A stretch of DNA of 18,137 nucleotides, from positions 1 through 18,137 of the forward strand of contig JAKBBS010000052.1 of the NCBI GenBank assembly GCA_021808425.1. Direction: 5' to 3'. Shown one piece after another: positions 1 through 5,832 of the stretch; the stretch's first letter is position 1, and the number at the start of each line of letters is the position of its first letter. The notes under the pieces are model-generated. The model had not been told where the DNA came from, did not search any database, and saw nothing but the letters and a program-made list of their open reading frames with translations. Made by a program: the position numbers and the translations under genes. Source of the stretch: Actinomycetes bacterium. Lineage in GTDB: Bacteria > Actinomycetota > Acidimicrobiia > Acidimicrobiales > Palsa-688.

Positions 1-154
1 GGCGACCCGGGATCTCGAAGAGGCGCGTTTCTCGGGACACCGGCCGGCGCAGCCGCAGATCTGAGTAGTGCAGCGCCCAGGCGGCTGCATAGGGCAGACG
101 CCGTGACCAGCGGTTTCGTCGGGTCTGAAACCCGACGGTCGCACAATGCTCGTG
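1..154 (-). other. possible partial coding flank, unidentified
   Basis: This is the flank to the left of the insertion sequence. The minus-strand frame starting at codon 154-152 is open to the window edge and reads like protein, with a segment containing SRRLPYAAAWALHYSDLRL. It has no visible start, no stop and no family motif that I can name. Another minus frame and plus frame 1 are also open here, so openness alone proves little in GC-rich DNA. An 8-bp perfect stem (117-124 with 130-137, 5-nt loop) lies in it without a following T tract. None of the three plus frames resembles the missing N-terminal part of the DUF2399 gene on the other side of the element, so the flanks may not have been contiguous originally. 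Confidence 0.2.
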
Positions 155-155
155 A

Positions 156-169
156 ACCTGTGGGTGCCG
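156..169 (+). repeat. left terminal inverted repeat of the insertion sequence
   Basis: ACCTGTGGGTGCCG. It pairs with the repeat at 1292-1305 with one mismatch. If only the TG...CA core is counted, the end would be at 159. Confidence 0.7.
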
Positions 170-236
170 TAAATGCCATCCACGGCCCATGAACTGCACT
201 TTGACGGCTGGACTCCCGGGCGGCGAGGATCCGGCC

Positions 237-1273
237 GTGACCCTCTCCTTCTCTTACCGGGCGTTCCGCCGCGTCCTCCAGTTGATCCGATTCATTGGTC
301 GAGCTGATACCGACCTCGCAGTTGAGGTCGTCATGCTGCGCCACGAGGTGGCAGTCCTCCGACGACAGAGACAGCGACCAATGTTGGAACCAGCAGATCG
401 GGCAGTTCTGGCGGCACTCGCACAACTGCAATCGCGCCGACGACTCAGGCACTTCTTCGTTCAGCCGGAAACTCTGCTGCGTTGGCACAGAGACTTAGTC
501 GCCAAGCACTGGACGTACCCGCACGGCCGACCAGGTCGACCAGCGATCTCGAAGGGCACCACCGCCCTCGTGCTCCGGTTGGCGAAGGAAAACCCGACTT
601 GGGGCTACCGTCGTATCCAGGGTGAACTCGCAACCATGGGCATAGTGATCGCTCCATCGAGTGTCTGGGCCACTCTGAAGCGTCACCACATTGAACCCTC
701 TCCTCGCAGATCGGGACCGACCTGGTCCGAGTTCCTCTCTTCCCAGGCGAAGGGCCTAATCGCGTGTGACTTCTTCCATGTCGACACCACGGCACGCGTC
801 TCGTGCGGATGGCAGGCGTGACCGCCAACCCGGCAACCGGCTGGGTTACCCAACAGGCCCGTAACCTCTCGATGACGCTCGCTGACGAAGCCAAAGAGGT
901 CAAGTTCCTCATCCGGGATCGTGATACCAAGTTCACCACCTCCTTCGACACGGTGTTCACTGCAGACGGCGTCAAGGTCGTGAAGACCCCGATCCAGGCA
1001 CCCCGGGCCAACGCCATCTGCGAACGCGTGATCGGCACCTTGCGGCGTGAATGCCTCGACCATACGCTCATCCTCGGTCGCCGCCATCTGGAGGCCGTGC
1101 TCGCTGACTACGTCGAGCATTACAACTCCCATCGTCCCCACCGCTCCCTCGGCCAACATGCACCGTTCACTCTTGATACGACTCCGACGCCTATCGGCGA
1201 CCCCGACCTCGCAAGACTACGAAGATCGGATCGTCTGGGCGGGCTCATCCACGAGTATCGGATGGTCGCTTGA
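237..1273 (+). pseudogene. frameshifted rve/DDE transposase of the insertion sequence
   Basis: The gene would cut and join the element ends. The likely start is GTG at 237, in frame with an upstream ATG at 189. The 5' part (237-821) carries the N-terminal helical region, an HTH-like stretch (PTWGYRRIQGELATMG) and the beginning of the catalytic core (LIACDFFHVDT), then runs into a stop. The 3' part (open from about 780, first GTG at 803, to 1273) continues in another frame with MAGVTANPATGWVTQQARN, the second acidic motif (FLIRDRDTKF) and the Glu motif (AICERVIGTLRRECLD). In relatives I know, roughly 15-20 residues (a hydrophobic LYVLFFIE-type strand) separate the VDT and TRLVRMAGVT motifs. 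Here they are fused, so an internal deletion of about 50 bases changed the frame. The three acidic residues survive but in two frames, so activity is unlikely. Confidence 0.8.
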
Positions 1274-1282
1274 CCTGGACGG

Positions 1283-1867
1283 ATGAGTTCTCGGCACGCA
1301 CAGGTCAATCTCGACCGGGTCTCTGCCCCGGCCCTCACATGGGGGTTGACGCATGTGACTTCAGGCGATCTGGCGCACCTTATGGAGGAAGCAAACGATC
1401 TCGGTGTTCCCCTCCACCTTTCTTTGCTCGCTCTCCGGCGGCACCCTCTCCAGGTCGAATCGGGGTGCGACGTCCTTGTCACCGAGAACCCGAGGATGGT
1501 CGAGGCTGCCTGCGATCGCAGGACCTCGTATCCGGTGATCGCCCTCAACGGGAACCCGTCGTCGGCGGCGCTCCTCCTCGTCGACCAGCTTTTGAGCGGT
1601 GGGGCGAATTTGCGTTACCACGGTGATTTCGACGCCAGCGGCCTGCAGATCTGCGCTCGCATGCACCGGCTCGGGTTGGTGCCGTGGAGGATGGACAGCG
1701 AGGCCTACCTCGACGCACTTGCTGAGGCCGAGTCGAACGGAGCGACGTTGCCGACCGACACTCGCCGGTCCCCTCCGACGCCGTGGAGCAGCGACATGCA
1801 GGACGTATTCGACAAGCACCGACTGGTTGTGCACGAGGAGCGGCTGATCCAGTCCCTGCTGATTTAA
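1283..1867 (+). CDS. DUF2399/TIGR02679 (JetD-like) protein, C-terminal fragment
   Basis: This is the C-terminal half of a TIGR02679-type protein, the Toprim-containing subunit of Wadjet-type systems (SMC-like complexes that restrict plasmids, where JetD is the nuclease). The 194-residue frame keeps the Toprim-like core: a Glu motif (LVTENPRM, Glu68) and the DxD motif in RYHGDFDASGL (Asp115, Asp117), followed by the family-like VPWRMDSEAYL and a C-terminal VVHEERLIQSLL. Full-length members are about 400 residues and carry an N-terminal domain that is missing here. The only ATG (1283) and the first seven codons lie within the end of the insertion sequence; real homology starts at about VNLDRVSAPALTWGL. 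The gene was therefore cut by the element, and its present start is accidental. It is probably non-functional and no JetA/B/C-like partner is in the window. Confidence 0.72.
   Translation: MSSRHAQVNLDRVSAPALTWGLTHVTSGDLAHLMEEANDLGVPLHLSLLALRRHPLQVESGCDVLVTENPRMVEAACDRRTSYPVIALNGNPSSAALLLVDQLLSGGANLRYHGDFDASGLQICARMHRLGLVPWRMDSEAYLDALAEAESNGATLPTDTRRSPPTPWSSDMQDVFDKHRLVVHEERLIQSLLI
1292..1305 (-). repeat. right terminal inverted repeat of the insertion sequence
   Basis: CGGCACGCACAGGT. It is the partner of the repeat at 156-169 and lies 18 bases after the transposase stop. It overlaps the first codons of the DUF2399 open frame that begins at 1283. Confidence 0.7.
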
Positions 1868-2005
1868 ATCGGTGCTTTCGGCGGCGACATGACGAAGGCG
1901 AAACGGTGCAGCGGCGATCGCCGTAACCGTCGCCCCTTACCACTCCCACCGCTTAAGAAATCGAGCACTGCTTTCCGGCCTTTCGCTGACGTGAACTTGA
2001 TTGCT

Positions 2006-2047
2006 GGCCTCCTTAGCTAGCTACCGCTCGCTAAGGCTAAGGAGGCC
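2006..2047. terminator. strong inverted repeat between convergent genes
   Basis: GGCCTCCTTAGC (2006-2017) pairs perfectly with GCTAAGGAGGCC (2036-2047) around an 18-base loop, and can extend outward by a G-T and a C-G pair. It lies between the plus-strand DUF2399 fragment (stop at 1867) and the 3' end of the minus-strand esterase. The esterase stop codon (2021-2023) is inside the loop. There is no clear T tract, so it may be an intrinsic terminator of the actinobacterial kind or an mRNA 3' stabiliser. The 138 bases before it (1868-2005) show nothing else. Confidence 0.6.
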
Positions 2048-2959
2048 GGACAGCCATGAGTCGATCCCGCTCAAGGCGGCCGCGGCCATCGCCGTCGGAA
2101 AAGAGGTGAAAGCATGCGGCGACTCGGGATACACCCGGACTTCCACGTCGTTACCCGCGGCCGACAGGCGGACGGCCATGGCGAGGCTGTCCTCGAGCAG
2201 GATGTCGAGCGTGCCCACGACGAGAAGGGTCGGCGGGAGGCCAGTGAGCTTCCCGTAGAGCGGAGAAATATCGGGTTTGGTACGGTCGGCCACGTGCCCC
2301 GCATATGCCTTGATGAACCACTCGTCGGCATAGGCGCGCCCGCCCGGGGAATGCCCGCTCAGGTCGAAGGCGCCGAACTGCAGGACGGCACCGACGAACG
2401 GGTGTAGGTGGCCTCGGTCACGCAGGCGGAGGAGCGTCGTCATGGCGAGGTTCGCGCCTGCCGACGCTCCACCGATCATGAGACGAGCGGTACCGAACAA
2501 TGTTTCTGCCTGCTCGACGAGCCAGAGAGCGGCCGTCTCGCAGTCGTCGGGAGCAGCCGGCCACGGGTGCTCGGGCGCGAGGCGGTAGTCGACGCTCACC
2601 GCTGCCACCCCGAGGGCGTCGACCAAAAGGGCGTTGCGGGTGTCGCTTCGTGCTGCCGAGTCCATGTAGAAGCCTCCGCCGTGGATCTGGAGGTAGACAG
2701 CCCGGGCCTGGCCCTCGCTAGGCGTGATCACCCTCACAGGGACCTCTCGTCGGCCGGCGCCGGCGATGCGCTCGACGGCCCGTGGTTCGGGCGGCCTGTG
2801 GCTCAACTGGCTCCGAGCCGCTCTCAGACCTTCGGGAGTAGATAGGTCAGGCTTGGGCTGGTTGCCCCCAGCTGGCAGTGCGGAGGCGTTGAACCTTCGG
2901 CTCTCCTCGACGAGATCGGCCATTGCGTCGTCAATCAGATGCGACAGTCCGACTTTCAT
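2021..2959 (-). CDS. alpha/beta-hydrolase, HSL-family esterase
   Basis: This is probably a carboxylesterase or lipase of the hormone-sensitive-lipase group (alpha/beta-hydrolase fold 3, as in Aes and mycobacterial Lip proteins), hydrolysing short acyl or other small esters. Of 312 residues, the oxyanion-hole motif HGGGF is at 93-97, the family block YRLAPEHPWPAAPDD at 125-139 and the nucleophile elbow GGASAG with Ser166. The likely acid is Asp252 (VGTLDILLED) and the likely base is His282 (ESPHAF), giving a complete triad. There is no signal peptide, so it is cytoplasmic. ATG at 2959 is chosen because GGAAGG stands six bases upstream. The gene is monocistronic, with about 240 bases separating it from the SRPBCC gene upstream. 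The substrate is unknown; a role in de-esterifying the compound handled by the downstream catabolic genes is possible but unsupported. Confidence 0.88.
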   Translation of the reverse strand: MKVGLSHLIDDAMADLVEESRRFNASALPAGGNQPKPDLSTPEGLRAARSQLSHRPPEPRAVERIAGAGRREVPVRVITPSEGQARAVYLQIHGGGFYMDSAARSDTRNALLVDALGVAAVSVDYRLAPEHPWPAAPDDCETAALWLVEQAETLFGTARLMIGGASAGANLAMTTLLRLRDRGHLHPFVGAVLQFGAFDLSGHSPGGRAYADEWFIKAYAGHVADRTKPDISPLYGKLTGLPPTLLVVGTLDILLEDSLAMAVRLSAAGNDVEVRVYPESPHAFTSFPTAMAAAALSGIDSWLSGLLSLSER

Positions 2960-3199
2960 GATGTCCTTCCGGGTTGGGGGCGGCGCTGGCGGGGCGCAAA
3001 GGGGCCCTACCGGCAGCTGCTGCGCTTCCTCAAGCGTATTCGGCTTCGCTCAGCTCGATCTCCTCATCGTACGCCCCGTGTACGACCGCGTGGCACCGTC
3101 GCAGTCCTCCCTCTCGAAGCGGATTGTCTCGCAGCGGTCTCGGCTACGTCGCGGCGACGCCACCGTGCTTCGATTGCGGGATCATCCTCGGCTCAGGCG
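2960..3199. other. non-coding gap upstream of the esterase
   Basis: These are 240 bases between the SRPBCC stop and the esterase start. The esterase ribosome-binding site is at the left end. I see no convincing promoter hexamers, stem-loop or gene. A 30-odd-codon minus frame (ending at 3030) lacks a start codon. Confidence 0.4.
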
Positions 3200-4048
3200 T
3201 CATCTCCTTTCGATGTCGTCTTTGAGCTGATGGAGGATGCGGGAGAAGAAGCTACTGAGAGTCTCTGAGGAGAGTCGGCGTTTGTCGGTGTTGGAGCTCC
3301 AGGTGACCGTTGCGGCGCACGGACCGTCGGCGTCTACCGAGATCGTCGCCGAAGTTGCCGCGGAGACGGCGCCGGTTTGCGTGTCGGCGTCGCCCGCGAG
3401 CACGTAGGTATAGGAGCGAGCATCCTGGTCGTGTCGCAGCAAACGGTGCCGAACCTCGTGACCTCCCAACTCGAACGTGCGCAGATCGCCGTCCAAAAGA
3501 ACCGGCGTTGCGCCCGCTAACCACTTGAGGTCACCAAAGTCGCCGACGATGCGCCACACCTCGTCAGCCGGTTTCGAGATCCGAACATGGACGGTAACAT
3601 CTGGTGCTGAAGCAGGCGTTCCGGAACAGCTAGCGTCCTCCTTTGCTGACCTCTGTAGTCGTGCGAGTTGATCGGCCCAGCCGGTGCAGTGCTTGTCAAG
3701 CTGTGAGCCTCGCAGTCCCCGGTGGGTGAGCACTACGATGGTTTCCTCGCCCTCGGGGGTGAGGACCACTTCGACGGTCGAGCTTCCAGCCGGCAACGTC
3801 CGGTCGCCGGCCACGCCCCAAGTGAACACCACCCGGTGGGGCGGGTCGACTACAAGGTATGTGCCTTGAAGGCTGACAGTTCCCATTGCGAGATAGAAAC
3901 GGCCTCCCGGTCGTGGTTCGACCTCGGCCCGCTCCGCGATCCAAGTCATGAGCAGGCTCGGATCGGTGAAGTAGGAAAAAACGACAGTCGGCGACGCATG
4001 GACGCGTTCCGTGGCGACGACGATTCCGTCGCGAATTTCGGCGCTCAT
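3200..4048 (-). CDS. tandem SRPBCC-domain protein (AHSA1-like plus second SRPBCC)
   Basis: The 282-residue protein is made of two START/Bet v1-like (SRPBCC) domains, each normally a single hydrophobic-pocket protein. The first (about 1-132) is of the AHSA1/activator-of-Hsp90 type: it starts IVVATERVHASPTVVFSYFTD, has the usual Trp (MTWI), the PGGRFYL strand and ends GWADQLARL. A Ser/Ala-rich linker follows (about 134-150). The second domain (151-282) begins VTVHVRISKPADEVWRIVGDF and resembles polyketide-cyclase/dehydrase-type SRPBCC proteins. There is no catalytic motif to name a reaction, so ligand binding is the safest role. The ATG at 4046-4048 overlaps the stop of the ArsR gene (ATGA) and has a strong AAGGAGGA site, so the two are translationally coupled. 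ArsR plus AHSA1-like pairs are common in Actinobacteria; the fused second domain is less so. Confidence 0.85.
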   Translation of the reverse strand: MSAEIRDGIVVATERVHASPTVVFSYFTDPSLLMTWIAERAEVEPRPGGRFYLAMGTVSLQGTYLVVDPPHRVVFTWGVAGDRTLPAGSSTVEVVLTPEGEETIVVLTHRGLRGSQLDKHCTGWADQLARLQRSAKEDASCSGTPASAPDVTVHVRISKPADEVWRIVGDFGDLKWLAGATPVLLDGDLRTFELGGHEVRHRLLRHDQDARSYTYVLAGDADTQTGAVSAATSATISVDADGPCAATVTWSSNTDKRRLSSETLSSFFSRILHQLKDDIERR

Positions 4049-4398
4049 GATTCCTCCTTGATCTGGTCAGGTTGAGCGGACTCCACAGCTTGTTTGAGGC
4101 GGCGAAGCGCGTCGGGCCAGAACTCGGCGAGTAGGTCTCGTACCGGCTCCAGCGCCTCCCCTCGAAGCGCGTACAGCCGACGGGCACCTTCGCGGCGTTC
4201 GGTGAGAAGGCCGGCCTCCTTCAGCACCCCGAGGTGCTGACTGACGGCCTGCTGAGTCAGCCGGAAGCAGGCGGCTATCCGGCCTGCCGGCAACTCGGTG
4301 TGCTGCACCAGACGCAGGATCTGGCGGCGATGCGGGTCAGCAAGCGCCCGCAGCACGACGTCGGGCGCTGCGGGCTTCGCATTCAAGCTCACAGTCAT
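4045..4398 (-). CDS. ArsR/SmtB-family transcriptional regulator
   Basis: A 117-residue winged-helix repressor. It reads VLRALADPHRRQILRLVQHTELPAGRIAACFRLTQQAVSQHLGVLKEAGLLTERREGARRLYAL, the standard ArsR helices with the recognition helix around QQAVSQHLGVLKEAGL and the wing at RREGARRLYAL. No CxC metal-binding motif is seen, so it is more likely a non-metal sensor of the kind paired with AHSA1-like proteins. The start at 4398 has a GGAG about 11 bases upstream. It is the first gene of a two-gene operon with the SRPBCC protein and probably represses itself through the palindrome at 4457-4472. Its C-terminus ends IKEES with the stop overlapping the next start. Confidence 0.92.
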   Translation of the reverse strand: MTVSLNAKPAAPDVVLRALADPHRRQILRLVQHTELPAGRIAACFRLTQQAVSQHLGVLKEAGLLTERREGARRLYALRGEALEPVRDLLAEFWPDALRRLKQAVESAQPDQIKEES

Positions 4399-4446
4399 CT
4401 GGTCAGGGTGCTCCTCGCCTAAGTTTCACAGGTAGCATGTTGTACA

Positions 4447-4475
4447 AGTATAGAGTTGTAAGCTAGCTTACAGAA
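4447..4475 (-). promoter_or_regulatory. putative promoter of the ArsR-SRPBCC operon
   Basis: Read on the minus strand, TATACT (4447-4452) is a good -10 and TTCTGT (4470-4475) a weak -35 with a 17-base spacer. A small palindrome TTGTACAA (4440-4447) overlaps the -10 edge. The assignment rests on position and similarity only. Confidence 0.4.
4457..4472. promoter_or_regulatory. 16-bp perfect palindrome, candidate ArsR operator
   Basis: TGTAAGCTAGCTTACA is its own reverse complement. It lies about 60 bases upstream of the arsR start and fills the spacer between the proposed -35 and -10, the classical place for a self-repressing operator. Confidence 0.55.
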
Positions 4476-4776
4476 TCATAGGCCCGAGCGTCCAGAGGTT
4501 TTCCTCTTCGACGAAGTGGGGAAACACCACAGCGAAGACGGTGGGGGACTTCGGGTTGGTTACTCCCACCACGGTCCCGTCACGGACCGTCCGCCAGGGA
4601 CCAGTGCGGGTCGCCGGTTCGCGTCAGGGCGGGCCGGGATTCGCGTCATCGACGTCCGCAAGGCTATCGGAGCCGGCGCTCCCCCTCTTCTCGGTGCTTT
4701 CGTCTAGCCGCCACCGTGATGACCTCGGTGACGATGCCGCCCGCTAAGCGACGGCTGACGGCAGTTCGGCGATTAT
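4476..4776. other. intergenic region between divergent regulators
   Basis: About 300 bases lie between the ArsR promoter and the FadR-type regulator promoter. Open frames here overlap, lack ribosome-binding sites and have no recognisable motif. I see no RNA gene or long repeat. Confidence 0.4.
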
Positions 4777-4819
4777 CACGTCGGATCATTCGACCTATTC
4801 GCGCCGACGTGGTAACTAT
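4777..4819 (+). promoter_or_regulatory. putative promoter and operator of the FadR-type regulator
   Basis: CACGTCGG (4777-4784) and CCGACGTG (4804-4811) form a perfect 8-bp inverted repeat with a 19-base spacer. The spacer holds a -35-like TTCGAC (4789-4794), and TAACTA (4813-4818) follows as a possible -10 with an 18-base spacing. The arrangement suggests regulation of the downstream GntR gene, possibly by itself. Confidence 0.35.
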
Positions 4820-4899
4820 GGATCGACTCGGGTCAGGCCCGGTCCGACCGGATGCCCGACAAGGGGCTTCTGTCGAAACTGTCGACGAGGGGGATAATC

Positions 4900-5694
4900 G
4901 TGTCTCAGTCAGTGGGGGATGATGGATCCGAACCTGATCCCGCCCGCTGGTCGGCTCGCTCATCGGCACCAGGTTTGCGGCCTGTCAAACGAGCGGAGCT
5001 ATTGGCGAGGGAGATCGTAGAGGAGATCCTCAATCGCGGTCTGCGTCCTGGGGATCTCATGCCGCCCGAATCGGCCATGCTGGAGCGTTATCAGGTTGGA
5101 CGCGCATCGCTGCGGGAGGCTTTGCGGATCTTGGAGATGCAAGGATTGGTGAGCCTGAAGCCTGGGCCTGGTGGCGGACCGGTCGTCGGCGTCGTCAATG
5201 CGGCGAACCTTGGACGTACCGCGGCACTGTATTTCCGCCTCGATGGCGACACACGGGGCGTCCTCGCTGAGGCCATGTTGGTCCTTGACCCGTGGCTTGC
5301 GGAACTGGCTGCTGAGCGGGCCGAACCCGTGGAGGTGATGGAGGTCCTCGGACCCTGTCTGGCCGCGGCCGACGTTGCCGGCGGCGACTCCGCCCGGATC
5401 TGGCGGACTGCCCCTGAGTTCCACGATGGGGTGTATCTGCTGAGTCGCAACGGTGTCCTGAAGACGCTCGCGAGCGCCATTGGCTCCATCTTCCGACGTC
5501 AGGTTTTGAGCGCAGTGGACCTCAAATCGGCTCAGCCGCGATTCCTCGCGGATCACCACCGGATCGCAGAGGCGATCAGCGCGGGCCATGCGGCGAGCGC
5601 CCGCCGTCTTGCGTACGAACACATGGAAGTCATCATCGAGACCGCTTCGAACCACTCCCCTGGATTTTTTGACCGGGTGATCGACTGGGAATGA
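4900..5694 (+). CDS. GntR-family regulator, FadR subgroup (FCD domain)
   Basis: A 264-residue DNA-binding regulator. The GntR winged helix covers about residues 29-98 (ELLAREIVEEILNRGLRPGDLMPPESAMLERYQVGRASLREALRILEMQGLVSLKPG). The all-helical FCD ligand-binding domain follows from about 110 to 245, with the His residues expected for its metal/ligand site in EFHDGVY, DHHRIAEAI and YEHMEV. GTG at 4900 is preferred over the in-frame ATG at 4852 because AGGGGGA stands five bases before it. The usual Asp of the DxxFH motif is not evident (TAPEFH). FCD regulators usually bind organic acids or sugar acids and control adjacent catabolic operons. It precedes an importer by 138 bases and is the natural candidate regulator of both the transporter and the catabolic operon. 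Confidence 0.9.
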   Translation: MSQSVGDDGSEPDPARWSARSSAPGLRPVKRAELLAREIVEEILNRGLRPGDLMPPESAMLERYQVGRASLREALRILEMQGLVSLKPGPGGGPVVGVVNAANLGRTAALYFRLDGDTRGVLAEAMLVLDPWLAELAAERAEPVEVMEVLGPCLAAADVAGGDSARIWRTAPEFHDGVYLLSRNGVLKTLASAIGSIFRRQVLSAVDLKSAQPRFLADHHRIAEAISAGHAASARRLAYEHMEVIIETASNHSPGFFDRVIDWE

Positions 5695-5731
5695 TCCGAA
5701 TCCCCCGCCTCAGATGCATTAGCGGGCGACC

Positions 5732-5761
5732 TTGACCTAGATAGCTGCGAATGGTTAGCAT
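5732..5761 (+). promoter_or_regulatory. putative promoter of the ABC importer operon
   Basis: TTGACC (5732-5737) and TAGCAT (5756-5761) are separated by 18 bases, about 70 bases upstream of the ATPase start. The -10 hexamer is identical to that proposed for the thiolase operon at 10838. Confidence 0.4.
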
Positions 5762-5832
5762 GGACCGCAGATTCTGGCCTCTTGTGAGTGGCTACTTTGA
5801 CACTGGGCCGAAGGCGAGCAGGGGGGATTTGC

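Larger units (their letters stand above)
156..1305 (+). mobile_element. insertion sequence with rve-type transposase, probably dead
   Basis: The element is bounded by inverted repeats ACCTGTGGGTGCCG (156-169) and CGGCACGCACAGGT (1292-1305), which match at 13 of 14 positions when one is reverse-complemented. It contains one transposase gene that fills almost the whole interval, as in simple insertion sequences. The protein type (HTH region, then an rve/DDE integrase core, ending in a GGLIHEYRMVA-like tail) is common in actinobacterial integrase-core elements of the IS3/IS481 superfamily; I cannot fix the exact family. No clear target-site duplication is visible next to the repeats, which fits an old insertion or later rearrangement. 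The right end lies inside the reading frame of a DUF2399 gene fragment. Confidence 0.75.

Noticed and set aside
117..137. 8-bp perfect stem-loop as terminator or riboswitch part
   Set aside because: No T tract, no gene of known end nearby, and no extended conserved fold; recorded only in the flank description.
683..1159. Minus-strand frames opposite the transposase
   Set aside because: The plus strand carries recognisable integrase-core motifs across this interval; the antisense frames have none.
3030..3150. Minus-strand frame ending DEEIELSEAEYA before a stop at 3030-3032
   Set aside because: It has protein-like composition but no ATG, GTG or TTG start after the preceding in-frame stop, no ribosome-binding site and no known motif.
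4516..4969. Several short frames on both strands between the two regulators
   Set aside because: They overlap each other, lack ribosome-binding sites and show low-complexity Arg/Ser-rich translations typical of GC-rich non-coding sequence.
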